From positions 18,608,001 to 18,672,000 of the forward strand of contig AP031358.1 in assembly GCA_037833965.1 (NCBI GenBank): 64,000 bases of DNA. The letters are read 5' to 3'. This DNA comes from Marchantia polymorpha subsp. ruderalis (Eukaryota; Streptophyta; Marchantiopsida; Marchantiales; Marchantiaceae). This document shows positions 22,918-37,071 of this stretch, piece after piece; within the stretch, counting starts at the first letter, position 1, and each line of letters begins with the position of its first letter. The notes under the pieces were generated by a model. The model had not been told where the DNA came from. It searched no databases and saw nothing but the letters and a program-made list of their open reading frames with translations. Made by a program: the position numbers and the translations under genes.

Positions 22918-25065
22918 TATTTAGAAGAGGTTAGAATGCCACTATGCAATTGACAAGCATATGTTTAGACCCTCATGCAATATACAACTCTGGAAATTCT
23001 TCCTTGCAGTTTTCACAAGAAGAAGTCTTCTATAATTTTTGCCATCATGTCAATCGCACAGTTATGTTTTGAAGAAGATCATTGTTAGGCTAAACTATGA
23101 AGATGACTTTTCGAGGGTAGAGTGTTCATATTGTCTCGTTGCAAGCCTCACTATGATGAAAACCCTTCCGTTGACAAGTGAGGGTGGTCATGTTGAGCTT
23201 CCACACATATTCCTGACTGATTCTTATGTACCACGATGAAGGTCCAACAAATGTATGATGGACCGGAACTAAAAATTAAGATGTGTTATCATTTTCAAGT
23301 AGTATCCGTGTTTAAACAAGAGAGCAATATAGTCTGAAGAGAATGCTATTCCAATAATTCATGCACAATATCCGATCTGTGAAGCTCAGAAATTCGCAGC
23401 TCATGTGAATCTGCTTTTGGCGCTTCTTTGTATGATCAGAAGATTTCACAAGATTTCTTAGTAGGCCCAACTCCGGTTCGAATGCATCTTACCGGTAGAA
23501 CAAAACCTGTGCACAAATTTCTCTCCTATGATATATTGTTGAGGTGTTATCAGAGTTTTTCGTTCCCTATTCTTCGCGCGACATCGTGATATCATGCTTT
23601 TTCCATAGCGGGGTTCTCAGAGCATTTTAAATCGCCAGCACGCTCAGAACTGTCACGTGTATAAATGTGGTACTTCCGAAGCACGAATGATCCTGCAATT
23701 GGACTGCGTGTGGACGTTGGGTTAAAGAGAATCTTTACGTTGAGCATAAATTTTCAAAGGATGCACGACCTCGTTTGCTGAATATAATGGTGAATGTGAT
23801 TATGGTTGCAAGTCCTTGACTAGGATATTTAGTCTGATTGATTGAAACAATCATGGGCGTTAAGTGGACTGGGCTATCTCTCTTTCAGGAAGAACATCAC
23901 CTACAAATGTTGTTTACGCAGTTGTAAATAGTCTTCTGAGAGCAAAGACAAGAACAATCATGGTGATTGCGATGAATTGAACGGAGAAGTATATCACGAA
24001 TCGATTTAGATGCGGTTACACCAGAGAAAATTATACATCTCTGAATAGTCCATATAGTCCAGAAAGCTGCCTTCCAAATCCTCCTCATCGTCGTTAATCA
24101 AGTTGAGCTAGACTCACAGCTTAGACTTAGGGGGTGTACAATTAGTTTGCCAAACCAGATCTGGGATGTCTGCATGCTCCTACGTCACGTCATGCAGTGT
24201 TCACGATGTGCAGATAGAAAATTTTGTCAAGGTTTGTAAAAGCAAGGCAAGAGAGTTACATAGGTAGTAAATGCTCTTGCATCTGCTCGTTGAGGCTGTT
24301 CAGTGAATAATTTGATGTCCCACAAGGAAAGCGAAGCTCCCAGACAGAGCATGAAAAGACATTTGCAGCAGGATATGAGAGTTTTACAGCTGCCACAAGT
24401 CTTCCATTGTCAGCGTGCTTCAGTATTCTCAGGTCTTCAGTCACATGGGTCCTGACACGGCCTTGAATTTGTCCTGAGAAACTGCGCAAAAATGACCAGA
24501 GATTTGCAAAACACACAAAGACTGAAGAGGTACAGCCTGTCCGTGATATTGATGGAATTTTGCATCGGAAATCGCTGCCACCGCTCTTTCTCAAAAGCAG
24601 CAATATTACGACATCACGGTGTCTCTGGTTTCAGAGAGGGCAATCAATCACTATCAAGGGAGCTCTTCCAGCAGGACCGAGAGGAATCGTCAATCACAAA
24701 TCAGTGACGGGTATGCACAATGAGGGCCTTCTGTTACACAAAAGCCACCGATTTCTTCCATTTCCATTCGCCGCGAGTTGATGGAGGATCGATCATTCAA
24801 CCCTACGCGATAAACGCGAAGCAGATCTGATGGTGATCGAACCCCTCGCACACTCGCACACCACTCACTGATGGTGATCGAACCCCTCGCACACTCGCAC
24901 ACCACTCACTCATCGGTGGCGCCAGAAGCCGTCCAGGAATCTCCCACTGGCAGCCCATCTGCGGGGACTGGGCTGCTTCTCGACCATCCCCTGGTGCGTG
25001 CGTGAGTTCGTCAGGTGAAGCCTGTACTCTACATTATTTTGGCATTATAGTTGCCGGAACGGTTA
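22918..25065 (+). repeat. ROCO 3'-flank repeat, copy after gene B
   Basis: This is identical to 1153-3300 apart from the substitution at 24640. It includes the presumed gene B 3' UTR. No gene is recognised. Confidence 0.8.
24829..24910. repeat. Direct tandem repeat, 41 bp x 2 (second copy)
   Basis: This is the duplicate of 3064-3145, with both units intact. Confidence 0.95.
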
Positions 25066-25464
25066 GAATCAATACATGAATAGATTTGAGTATCTGTCAA
25101 GCTTGAAGTAATATCTATACCATAGTATGGACTATTTGGCTACGTTACTAAAGGGATGGGCCACAGAACGAACTGACACAGTACGTGAAAATAAGGTTTA
25201 TGGACAATTCCAAACTGTGGCTATCCTCTTGACGTGGTTTATAACGTTCGCATTTGAGAACCCCCAGGTCTTCCGACTTGTTCACGTGGCTCACTTTCAA
25301 CCATATTTGCAAATCAGTCACCACAACTATGAATACTTCTGCATGAAGTATATAAGAGACGAGAAGAGCACGATTCGTATTTCCGCTCGTTCATCTTTTA
25401 GTACCAATCGATAGAACGAAAAATGATCTCGGCAACGGTGATAATCTTGGACCATGAACAGCCA
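25066..25464. other. Spacer with TATA-like box, no gene recognised (second copy)
   Basis: This is the duplicate of 3301-3699, with the TATA-like string at 25349-25356. No supported coding region follows on the plus strand. Confidence 0.3.
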
Positions 25465-25696
25465 AGTGCGTGGGTGTGATCACTTCATCTCCTCATTAAA
25501 CTTCACATTGACCACAACCAATTGAAACCGTGTTCGGTCCGAGTGCGTGAGTGTGATCACTTCATCTTCTCATTACACTTCATATTGACCACAACCAATT
25601 GAAACCGTGTTCGGTCCGAGTGCGTGAGTGTGATCACTTCATCTTCTCATTACACTTCATATTGACCACAACCCAATTGAAACCGTGTTCGGTCCG
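25465..25696. repeat. Tandem repeat, 77 bp x 3 (second copy)
   Basis: This is the duplicate of 3700-3931. The repeat number is the same in both copies, which fits a very young duplication since such arrays normally change quickly. Confidence 0.97.
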
Positions 25697-25905
25697 AATT
25701 TGAGTACCACTGACTCCAAAATTCCAAGCGTAGACGGAGAATCGAATGTCAAATAGAAATCAAGAATATTTTTCCTGTCACGCTCGAGTTGCCTGTACTG
25801 ATAATAAGAGCCAGTTTTGATCGCTAGAATGGTCTCGAGAGTGGAGGATGAACATAACGATGCTGCATTAGTAGCAGGGGCTGGAGCTGGAGCATTATCT
25901 TGCAT
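25657..25905 (-). CDS. Hypothetical 82-aa protein (second copy)
   Basis: This is identical to the frame at 3892-4140: Ala/Pro-rich N-terminus, no known domain, last residues inside the 77-bp repeats, TATA-like box about 65 bases upstream. It may be a chance frame. Confidence 0.25.
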   Translation of the reverse strand: MQDNAPAPAPATNAASLCSSSTLETILAIKTGSYYQYRQLERDRKNILDFYLTFDSPSTLGILESVVLKFGPNTVSIGLWSI

Positions 25906-26138
25906 TCTTCAAAGTCCATCTTCACAATCCATCACTTTCACACATGCAAAGAGATGACACTTATTCCTGGCTATATAGAGAACACAAGCAGCGTGCACAG
26001 GTTTTGTAGCCACATTTCGGTACTTCTCCTTCCCAAGTACACTTCGATCAGAAGCAAGCAGGATAACATAGAAGAGACAACAAAGGTGTTACAGCCATGC
26101 AACTGTGCCACACCATACTCGTAACGAGAACTCCTCAA

Positions 26139-26564
26139 CTACATAATAGTCGTCAAGAGAAGTCCGCGATACCGGAAAATTCGCAGTTTTGATGATCGAA
26201 ATGAGTTTGTAGTAGTCACAACTTGCTTTACAACACTGTGGATTCTACCATCAAGCAAAGATAACATAGCTATCTCATCATGAGTCCTAGTCAAAAGCAT
26301 GCTGCAAGGTCTGACACTTGCACAACGAAATAGGGTCCGCCCACTTCGATATGCGAACTTGAATTGAGAGAAGACTAGCACATTGCAAGAAGAGAGAGGG
26401 TTTGAAGAGAGAGAAGAGGCGGGAAAGCCAAGAGGGATCGGCTCGTCCTCTAGCTCACCGCAGTCAACTTTAGGGACTGAATTAGCAAACAGACCGGCCC
26501 GACGGTGTGCGTAACCGATGGCAATTGCTATTACACATAGCACAACTTCAAACTGCCAGTTCAT
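26139..26564 (-). CDS. Hypothetical 141-aa protein (second copy)
   Basis: This is identical to the frame at 4374-4799, with an N-terminal hydrophobic segment resembling a signal peptide and no recognised domain. Confidence 0.3.
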   Translation of the reverse strand: MNWQFEVVLCVIAIAIGYAHRRAGLFANSVPKVDCGELEDEPIPLGFPASSLSSNPLSSCNVLVFSQFKFAYRSGRTLFRCASVRPCSMLLTRTHDEIAMLSLLDGRIHSVVKQVVTTTNSFRSSKLRIFRYRGLLLTTIM

Positions 26565-27018
26565 TTCATTCTACAGTAACTCCCAGTCAATCGTAACCTT
26601 GTTTGTTATCAGAGTTCAAACCTTGCTCTAGAAAGACAATAAGCTTTACGAATGAACAGCGATTGGAGCAACAACATCAAAATATGAGTATGAAATCCTG
26701 TCATCTCTTTCTTACTCAACTGTAAGAATAAGCGTAAGGAATATATGAAGATAAGCATCCAACTTTGCATGTTTGTTAGAGGTGCACAAAAGGCTATGAC
26801 TATGACTTCCTTAATATTTAGACTATGACTTTCTTTAATGTGTAATCTGACCTACTTTATACGACATGTTTTCATTACAATATATTGCTTCATAGAAAGC
26901 AATAGTTAGTATCATACATCGAATACCAGTCATGATTTTAAATATATACATTTGATCTACTTGTATTTATACATAATGTATTATATTCCATGACCAAGGT
27001 AACTAGATCACTCTGCAT
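26565..27018. other. AT-rich spacer, nothing recognised (second copy)
   Basis: This is the duplicate of 4800-5253. No gene is seen. Confidence 0.5.
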
Positions 27019-27498
27019 ATGAAAAAATATTCAACAGCAACTTGCTGTGAATGCAGAGGTTGCTGCGATGGCCTAGTACGAACGATTACACTTCCAAGAG
27101 TCAACAGTTGCTTTCAAAACGCGGAGCAAGTTCACAAAATGTTTTCCATTAGAATAAAAATATCCCGACATTATGGTACAATGTGTGAAAAAACACACAC
27201 AATACCTCCAACACTTCCGTCCTTGCTCCAATTACTTGATTTGAGAATGCATGGGCCACTAACTCTGTCCTTTTATACTCGTTCGTTCGACAGTCTCTCT
27301 GCCAACATGACTTCACTGGAAATGTACACTTTGGATGCGCATTTCAACATCAATATCGTAATAAGTCCGGAGCTCTTTGAAAGCATTAATCAAATGATCA
27401 AGCATGAAAGAGAGGGGGCAAAACCCCAAACAACAGCGAATTCAACAGAAAAATGTACCAACGAAAACTTGATCTTTACTCCAAAACCTATGCTCTGA
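27019..27498 (+). CDS. Hypothetical 159-aa protein (second copy)
   Basis: This is identical to the frame at 5254-5733: Cys-rich start, leucine-rich middle, hydrophilic end, no family recognised. Confidence 0.3.
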   Translation: MKKYSTATCCECRGCCDGLVRTITLPRVNSCFQNAEQVHKMFSIRIKISRHYGTMCEKTHTIPPTLPSLLQLLDLRMHGPLTLSFYTRSFDSLSANMTSLEMYTLDAHFNINIVISPELFESINQMIKHEREGAKPQTTANSTEKCTNENLIFTPKPML

Positions 27499-28203
27499 AA
27501 TCGAATTCAAATCTTACGTTATTCCGTCTTCATTTCCAAAAGCTTTTGGCCTAGTGCGTTGATTTTTGCATCTGCTCAAGTTAAAAAACACAGTGCAAAA
27601 TGAAAACATCTAAAGATCTGAAGATCGAAGGGTCTGACTAAAGAGATTGACAATCCTCGAAAAACACATATCCGCACATTCCAGTTATTCAATTAGCAGA
27701 TGTCTATCATTACTTTACAGGAAAAGAATTATGAGATATTATTACAAATTTGAGCAGCAAACTAAGACCTACAACTCACTCACATTGATACTCAAAGGAT
27801 TGGGTTGAGAAGGGATCCCCTTGAGAAGTTGAAAATACATCCATGAAGTACGCATTCTCAATGACAATCGAGCTTCACAGGAGCACATGAATGTGGAACA
27901 AGTGCGAAAGTGCAGCTTCGTGTTGACAAGTTCAAGACAAGATCATTGATTAAAGCTCTCCCTTGAACAAGAACTGCTTACCCATCTTACCAATGAGGTA
28001 AAGCCACCTACCAAAGTCCCCAGCAGCCTAAGGTGTGATGTTTTGCTCATATGATATACTCTGGTGAAGTCACCAGATCCCTGTTATCCGTGCACAATTC
28101 CAAAACATTTTCTCTTGTGTACATATGTCCGCTGGACGTTTTCAAATGAAGCTCTAATAGCTGACGCTACAACTCTGGTGCTTCCTCTCCAGACGTGATT
28201 CAA
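27499..28203. other. Spacer, likely STE24 3' UTR at right end (second copy)
   Basis: This is the duplicate of 5734-6438. No gene is seen. Confidence 0.4.
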
Positions 28204-30500
28204 TCATTCGTCCTTCTTTGTGTACTTGTCAAGAGCCTGGAGCCGTTCGACAAGCGGTGGATGAGAGTAGTGATATGCTGAGTACCAGGGATCTGTGTTC
28301 ATTGCTGAAAGGTTTTCCTCCTGTCAAAGTAGTAGTGCAGCACGTTAATATTCGGGACAAAGCTCCTTAGGGATTAGTGGTTCTTTATAAGAACTCTTTG
28401 CCTGTATTATTAGAGTTCGTCATCTAACCAAACAAAAAGTTTGAATCCAAAACGTACATATCAATACTAACTTTCTCATCTAGAGATGCAAATCCGAAGG
28501 ATACTCAGAAAAGATAAAACCATAAACAGTTTTTGCATTCTTGACCGTACTTGTAACTTGATGAGGCCTCCTCGCAAAGAATCTGCATAACCAAGCTTCC
28601 TTGCGAATGCATCCGCCTGTAAAGAAACAGAAAGCGAAAACTGAGCTTAACACGAACTAAAACTCATGAGAATTTCGAAGAAAGCGAGAATTGTAATCTA
28701 TTCAAAGCACCATTTGGTAAATATCGACGCAAAATAGTAGCAACGAAAGTATTGAGCTACTTCAACAACACAATTGAACAGCCGACTACGATACTGCGGC
28801 AAAAGTTTGCAATTGATGTATATGGGGATGAAACGGAGAAGGGTGGAAGGAGACGTTAACCTGAAACTCGAATGCCCTGCTGACCAGGTTGAGGCCAAAG
28901 CTAACAAGATGTTGCAAGGGCATGATTGTATGCTGCATGTTTCAAGAAATCGAGACGGCCAGAAACGAGATATAAGACCAGAAAGAAGTTATACCTCTTA
29001 CAACACAAATTGTTCAACTAAACTTCTACTGTACATCAAAGAGGGCAGTAGATGTGAAAACAAATGTATTTCTTCAAGATTCAAAAAAATGGCAAACTCT
29101 CAAGAAAATTAAGAACTGAGGAGCTATGTCAACGAAGGATATTGATGACACAACTCATTTGATCTGGCTGTCACCATTTATCTCAATCAGCTGTTGGTCA
29201 ATATTAAGTACATAACTGGAGAGGAGAGGGAAAGAACCTGGAATAACACGAGGCCAATGAGAACAGGCTGGGTTGAGAAACCAAAACTTCGGAAAAGATC
29301 AGTTGAATTGCGAACTAATGTATAACCGCCGAATTGCAACAGCGTAAGAACCTGTCAAGTTCAAGCTAATCAGTCAAGCTCAATGGTCGATTCAAGTTGT
29401 CATGTTCTTAATAAGATGAATGCATAACGTACAATCCGGAGCTACAGGTAAATAACATCCTATGTGATTTCAAATCATCCGGTAAGCAACGAGTGAGGTT
29501 TTCTACAGTAGCCGTCTATCCTAAGCAACGATCAAGTAAGAAAACTTGGAGATCAATTTGTGTATACAAATATGCAAGGCCTGCATGAGTGCTTGGTCTG
29601 AATTTGAACACTCCAAAAACATGAAATACTGTGATCAGCTGTTAGTAAGTACCTGCATGGCTACAAAGGAATACATGGTATGACTAAGCTGCCAGTGGCC
29701 AAGTTCATGTGCGAGAACTGCTACGACCTCTTCCTCCTTACACTGCAAATTTCGTCATCTGGTCAGCATCGAATCTCTTCACTTTGATGACATAGGGACA
29801 AAGATCGTTGATTGATGCAAAAGCACGATCGTCCGTTACAACCATAGTAACAACATTCCTTCTAGAAAAGCAAATGACTTCAGATAAAGCAATGGAACAT
29901 ATATTGCTTATTCCAATGAAGCAACAATTCACCGGAAGTACCTGTTGTATAAGTGTATCATAAAGCACAATGCGCTTGCTGTTGAAAAATCCATACATGT
30001 ATGCCTGCAAAACCGTATCATCTTAGACTTGAATATCAACGAAGCATGAGGCAGAAGAACATCCATGCATGATCTGAGCACGAATCACAAATGTGTATCA
30101 ACTTACATTGCTATGGCTAGATCTTGTAGATCCGTCAATGACAAACAGCTTCTTCAAGGGAAACTTTAGTGATGACGCCAGCTTCTCGATTTTTGCCCTC
30201 AGCTCTCCTTCGGGCAGCTGTGCAGATATGCCCAGCAGGACCCATATGTTAGCGATTCGCACCGCATTGCACCGTGGGAGTAACATGATTCACATCTTCA
30301 GGCAGTTCCAAGGTAAATGGCTGCTGACAACATATGTCTTCCAGACAAACATTGACAGGCAACAATAAACTCTTGAACCCCGATTTGGAATACTTACTGG
30401 AGTGAACTTGTTAAACAGTGGGGCAATGAGAACGGGATAAATAGCCATCATCCCGAGTGACAAAACCAGCATGAATCCCCACAAATAAAGAGCAAGGCAT
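28204..30500 (-). pseudogene. STE24: CAAX prenyl protease 1 (STE24/FACE1), 5'-truncated, second copy
   Basis: This is the exact duplicate of the truncated gene at 6439-8735. Its eight exons are 30500-30398, 30217-30107, 30004-29942, 29742-29653, 29351-29238, 28932-28861, 28616-28551 and 28320-28204. HELGH is encoded at 29695-29709. The truncation point is the same (about 30500), so the loss of the 5' half happened before the 21.8 kb duplication. Neither copy shows damage within the exons. Confidence 0.88.
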
Positions 30501-31905
30501 ATCTTTTATTGATTCATTGCATGTGATTTCACTAACAGAATATTTTTTGACTAAATAAAACATTTCAGTTTTATCAACTGAATAATTTATCGTCATATCT
30601 TTACAAATTTCATATTTTAAATCTTGTTCAAAGGCATATAAGGTTTTAACTTCACTCTTGTTCATGGAAAACTTGTATTTGGAAAATCAATTTTTTTTAT
30701 AAATGATTTTCTTTCTTTCCACATATCATTATTTTTTTTTTTTTAAATAATTATTTTGTTGTAAAAGTCAAAACATTCAAGATCCTGAAATCAAAACGTG
30801 TCATTCTCACATAATGTATGAAGAAGGAGCCAATTGCATGGAAAAAAATCTCATTTCAATTTGCAACAAATTGAAATATATGGAAATTGAATAAATTTAT
30901 ATTTATATTTGTGATCAAATTTTCATTCTCTCTAGTTTGATTCTAATACAGAAATCTTATTAACTATGTTGTGCTGCTCTATATATTTCTTTATCATCAC
31001 AATATTTAAATGTTTCATATCAGCTTTGATTGCGCTTAAAATCTCATTTGTATCAAACCATGTCTTCATGACTTTACTCACAAGAATACAACGTAAATAT
31101 GACAAAAATCTAACGCCAAAAAAAATTAATCACAAAAGTTACAATTTAATGATGATAAAATAACTCTATAGATTTTTCATCATAATTTTCATACAAAATT
31201 GTCTTAACACTCTCTTTTATGAGTAATTCGTTGAAACTTTCATATACATGTTGAATCAAATCTAAGCAGATGATTCACAACATAAATGTTTGTATCATTC
31301 AATGTAAATAGTGAAATTTGAAATCTTTGCTAACTATAAGTTGATAATATTAGTAATGTAATAGATTTTATCATATAGGTCATGACTTATACAATGCAAT
31401 ACATGTATAATAGAATATAAATATATTTTAGATGAAAAAAAAGGGAAGGTTATATAAAGATAATCATTCAAACCTTTTATTTTCAGTTTTTATACATCAT
31501 CTTCATACTTGTTATTTAATATATTATTTTAAAGTACAAATTTTTTTTATGTGCAAATCAATAACCTTCATGTAGTATGTACGTAGGTCATGTAAACTCT
31601 AAAACACATCATTTGTTTTTTGAAAAATTATGAGAGATAACTTACACTCAAAGAAGTAACAAAATAACTTTTTTCCATGTTATCCATTATAAATAAAAGA
31701 AATAAACTTAATAAAAAGATAATACACAAAATTTGGTTGAAAAAAATATGAATTCTATTTTTCTCATATATATCTATATACATACTTATACAAGGAGAAA
31801 AATCTTCACACAATCATCAACTCCATTTGTTTTGGATCAATGGGATGGAAATTTATGAATAAGTAAACACAAAGATTGCATATGTGATATATTTATCTAA
31901 GACAT
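30501..31905. other. AT-rich block abutting truncated STE24 (second copy)
   Basis: This is the duplicate of 8736-10140. It has short coding-like minus-strand stretches of unknown family and no obvious terminal repeats. Confidence 0.4.
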
Positions 31906-31914
31906 TCATTCCTC

Positions 31915-32325
31915 ACCATATTCCTTCTTTATTGATCCATTCGAGCAAGTTGATGTACTCTGAGGACTGAGCGGCTCATGCGTCGTCATCTTGGTGGACA
32001 AAGCATGTTTCGTTTTTTTGCTGCTTTGAATATCGGGACAGTAGTCTATAACTTCTAGCTTCGGAAGAAACCTAACAGCTGTGTGGAAGTTTCCTGAAGA
32101 TACCAGTACTCCAGGCTCTCCAATGCTGTGGTGATTGTTCTTCTAGCTCATCTGTCAAGCATGTGAGCGCATGCACAGTTCTAGTTCCAGAGTTCTATCC
32201 ACTTCAAACACTTTAAATCGAGTTTCGTCTTTGCTGAGAACACCCTTGCTTGCTTATCGCGTCATTTAGAACCAGCATGATCTTGGCTAAGGATAAGGTC
32301 AATCGTCTGAAGAAGTTACATTTTG
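31915..32325 (-). repeat. Inverted fragment of the ROCO 5'-flank sequence (second copy)
   Basis: This is the duplicate of 10150-10560, the reverse-complement relative of the 5' flanks of genes B, C and D. Confidence 0.75.
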
Positions 32326-35300
32326 GAACTTGCTTCGAAATGAAGATAACCTGTGTTGTACACAGGACTAGAAAAATACTTCATATGCTATATGTAAGCT
32401 GACAATGATTTAGAACAAGACATTATTCATTATAAGTGAAAGTATTACGTTTCTCATAATATTTCTTTCTGGCTTCAGAGATTTTGAGTGTAAGATTCTT
32501 CAGATGTTTCAATTGCTTTTGATCTTTGGCGCCTTGATTCTTGGATTTTTTATTTAGAGCCATCATCAAACTTGATGCAACTTAAGAATATTTCAATATT
32601 ACAATTTGACTAATGATATAAAATGGTAGATGTTTACGACTAAGATATTCAAGTTGGGACAAAAAGGTAATCAGAGCCCCTTCAGTAATTTTTTTGAGGT
32701 GTAAATAAAAACTCAAAACTCTGGATGCATTTTGGTCAGAATTTTTTAGACCTGGTCAGAATTCATTTGAAAGTTTTTTTTTACATGATGTTATTTGATT
32801 ATTTTGTGGTGTAGTCTAACAGTTGTCATCGCTCAATGTTCTTGGATTTTACAAATATCCATTGATGAACTTGTAGGAAAAGTTCACCGAAGTATTGTTT
32901 TTGTTAGCAATAATTGCATTCAAATCAAATTCCACTTGATTCAAATTGAATTCAAGTGTAAAAAAAATTTGCATTGTTTAAATGCAATTTTAAATTTTTT
33001 TCTCTAAAAAAAGTTGATAGAGAATCAAACCAAAAAATGAAAAAACTACAATCAACATAAAATTATGCGGTTCATCATTTCAAGCTACATAATCTAGATC
33101 TGTAGTTGTATGATTCTATTAGTGTTAGATTCAATTAGAGAATTAACCATTACTATCCTACTCAAAATTAAGTTTAGCTAGTTTGTAAAACTTTAACTTG
33201 CCACTCAGTTAAACTTAAACTTAGTCTAAATAATCAAAATTTAACTATTTAGAAAAAAACACATCGACTTCAGATATCAATGCAGAAGATTGAGCTAGTA
33301 ATACTTCAAATAAGAAGGTTGAGCTAATTAAGATTGATGGCTATTCAATTCAACTAATGCGTTCAACAAATTAATCTTTTATAGAGTTTTGAAACACATC
33401 GTGTTATTTTGAAGGTTTTGCATGAGAAGAACAAGTATGTTTTACTGGCAATTTTGTTATCTTTATATATATACTCTATTTGGCATTGATTTAATTCTGA
33501 TTAGTGATAGTTTTAAAACTATCTATATTAGATTTGTTTATGAAATATTATGAATCAATTATAGGTTTTTCATTAATTAATGGTTCGACCCCGACCCAAG
33601 AAAAGTCATAATTAATGTAGATTAAGATCCCGCGATATGAGTTGAACAAAATAAATCTAAACTAAAATAAATTTTTAGTTTGGTTTAATCTAATTTTTCA
33701 AAGCTTTTAAATTGTCACAATATAAAAGATAGTTTGCAAAACCTCCCAACAACACAACTTAGGATTGTTTTTTATAAATGTTTTTGTATTTTTGTGGACT
33801 ATGTACATGGAAACACAAAATGATGAACCATTTATGTCTGCTATATCCATGTGTGTATGTCCAATATGGCCGTGCGTTTGCGTGATTGTAACGATGTTTT
33901 GTAAGTTTCAACTTTTAGAATTAAAACATAAAAGACGGAATGATGAAAAAATTTACTCCATCTTGAATAACAACATACTTTTTTCCACAAAATATTTTCA
34001 TGAGGTTAGTGATAGCATTGATGAAAAATAAGAATAATAGAGTTTAATCTAATTATTCAGCTAATGTAGGAGATTCATTGACAAAGATTGTGAAATAAGT
34101 CAAAATAGATTTAAAAAATGTTGAAAGAACATAATTTTTCTAGTTTGATATGATGTCTTCCCATAAATATTTTGAATGAAGCAATATTCATTCAAGAAGA
34201 TTGAAAAATGTGATAAAAATAATTGGGTGAAAGGATTTAGGGTTTAGATGGAAATAGAAAAAGAAATATATATAGATAAAAATAGATACCAGATTCGAAT
34301 CAAAAAATTATGAAATTATGTGTTAAACTTATACTTTTATATAGCTAACAAATTATCAAATTATGTGTTAGAAATTATGATTGGTGAAGCAATTCATGCT
34401 TAAAATGTGTATATTTTGAAAATTATATGAAATATGATTGAACACAATTAGTCTAATATTTTAAATGAATTTTCATGATCTTCATCTAAGAGTCAAATGT
34501 ATCATAATCTGTAGATTTTATCCAAAAATGCATTGATCTTCAAAAATGTTATATTATTTCAAAAATGTTATATTATTAAAAAAATTTAAATTGTTTTTAA
34601 AAAATGAGTCATCTAATTGCACTTTACTAGACATCATTCACGTACATCATGAAAGCATGCATAAAGTACCTTGTTTAGAATCAGCAAACAATGCACACTA
34701 AAAAATCACAAATATTCAACATCTTGTACAATCATCTGGATCCTTAAGAAAACACTCTACCACCATTAATTCAATCGAATAGAAACTATATCTTATGACG
34801 GTATCAATATTAATTCAGTACAATATTTTTCAAAACTGAAATTTTAAAAGATTAAAATTTTTACATAATATTCAATGTATCCAAATTTAATTATATATTT
34901 GTTCTATTCTCAAATAAGAGGACATTTCAAAAAATGGATCTTCAAGTTTAGTTTATAAATTAAACTTGATAGAGCAGAATAAAACATCACATATTGCATT
35001 GTTCTTATCTTTATTCAGAAGAGAAAATGAAAATCCTTATATTGATTTTTGACTTAGGGTTAGTAGGACTTTTGTTATAGATTTTAGTGTAAAGTTTTTG
35101 AATTCTTACATTTTACAAATTCACATATTTCAGTTTCATATTCTTTTAATAGTTAATTATTCTAGTGAAAATTATTCCTATAAGAAATTAGCCCTTATAT
35201 ATGTTGATTTTCTCACCATGTATTCATATATAATCAAAAAATATATAATTTATATTTTCATATTTAGACATATGATTAGATTACACGAAAAGTTTCTTAA

Positions 35301-36065
35301 CTTCTGTTCAACTATGTCAAGCAGGATTGAGTTTGGAATTAATAGGTGTTAAAAATAGTTATGCTAAATATATTCAAATCAGATTAATGATAGAGAACAT
35401 AAATTGAAACCTAAAGTGTCTTTTTGACCTACTGTTAATCATATTTTAACAACTAAAGTAAACATGGGCAAGGTAATAAGAAATGATTCACTCAAACTCC
35501 AAAAATATACATTACAGTAAGCAATTGCTTACTTTAAAACGATCCCAAGTGAAATGAATGTAAAATAAGTGATCAATTTGATAACTTTTAACATTGCATT
35601 ATATTTTAGAAATCTCTTTTTCTGTGACTGTTAGCTTTTTAAACTGTGGTTTGTAGTTTAATGCTTAAAATTTGCCTCAATTATTGCATACACTTCACAA
35701 AAAACTCACGTTCATAATCTCAGATTTATAAATATTTACTGGGTACTAGGACATGAGAACCCTGGACCAAGAAATTATACCTAGTATGAATATATACTAT
35801 AGAACATTTTGCATTATATATTCTTGAATCCAAGTTTTATTCAGGCAATATTCTGCATTTGACACAATTAGACAAGCTTTCCTCGATTAAGTTGATACAT
35901 TATCATGTGATTTCATGAACAATTTAAAAATTAAAGATGGAGATGAAGAAAATTGATTTGAAATCACATTTCAGATATCTGAAGCAAGGGCTGAACTGAA
36001 GAAAAAGAGGAGCTGTCTGATTATAAAGATAAAGAAATTTTTGCACAAACTCTTATTCCATGTTA
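32326..36065. other. Long AT-rich spacer, no gene supported (second copy)
   Basis: This is the duplicate of 10561-14300. No assignable exon is present. Confidence 0.4.
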
Positions 36066-36358
36066 ACCTTAAAAGGTGACGTTAGAAATATGACATTTAA
36101 TTAAATTATGAACCTAACTCCTCAACTTTGTGGAAGTTGTTATAGGGGCCATCGGTACGATTTCAACAATGTAGAGGTTAGACAAAGATCATGTGATCCA
36201 TCTGCCACATTGGGCGACTATCAATTGCTTTCTGAGAATATGAGCAGACTTTGATAATTCTCAGCCTTACTTTTTTGTCAGTCTCATGTCAGGAACTCAT
36301 CGTTGACTGTAACCTGAAGTACATCAACAGATGGAGTTCGTCAGCAAGAAATACATTA

Positions 36359-36487
36359 TATATTGGCGCAATTACTGTGTGCTGTATTGACCTGCATTCA
36401 CCTTTCATGGTCTGATAAACACGTTCCTTGAGGAATGCGGCGGCCTTCGCACCACCATGGCCACTACTCGTGGCTTCCACATACACC
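36359..36487 (-). pseudogene. Isolated exon-like fragment with GHGG motif (second copy)
   Basis: This is the duplicate of 14594-14722. It resembles one PP2C motif only, with no other phosphatase motif nearby. Confidence 0.3.
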
Positions 36488-36653
36488 GTATCCTGCGGAT
36501 ATGAAGGACCTTAAGCAGAAACTACAAGAAACAGAGCGACATCGAGAGAAATGTTACGGCTAGTGCAGAACAACGTTGGTGACATTACAGAAGACAATTT
36601 AAAATGTAAAAGCAGCCCAGCATAGGCTCAAGGACATGAAGCGCGATATCAAG

Positions 36654-36945
36654 TCACGCTATGGCCTTTGACAACTGAGAGGGATCAGTCCCTGTACATC
36701 GAGTAATCAAGCAGTCGTGGGCGCCCAGCCACAGCTCCTGAATGCCATGATTTTGAGCACATTGTTGTGCACACGATTTAGTTCGTGATTTGTTTGATTC
36801 TTCATGCTTGAAATTTGTTCGAAATCTGCTTTGCTGGCAACGTCGTGCAAGTCTGCAGAAACGGCAGCATACCTGTTTCTGGTGGCGAGATTGGTGATGC
36901 GGCGAGGTTTGAACTGGTGAACAGCCTGCCATCAATTGAGCTGGT
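36654..36945. other. Coding-like fragment shared with 54797-54860 (second copy)
   Basis: This is the duplicate of 14889-15180, including the plus-strand SAETAAYLFLVARLVM stretch. Confidence 0.35.
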
Positions 36946-37071
36946 GATTTCTGTTTGCATGTACATTCATTATGACTTTATGTAGTGTTGTGAAATAAAT
37001 CACCAGTTAATGGAACACTTGAAAGAAAAACATCTAAAAAATTTTTCAACGAGGACAAAATCAAGCAGGAT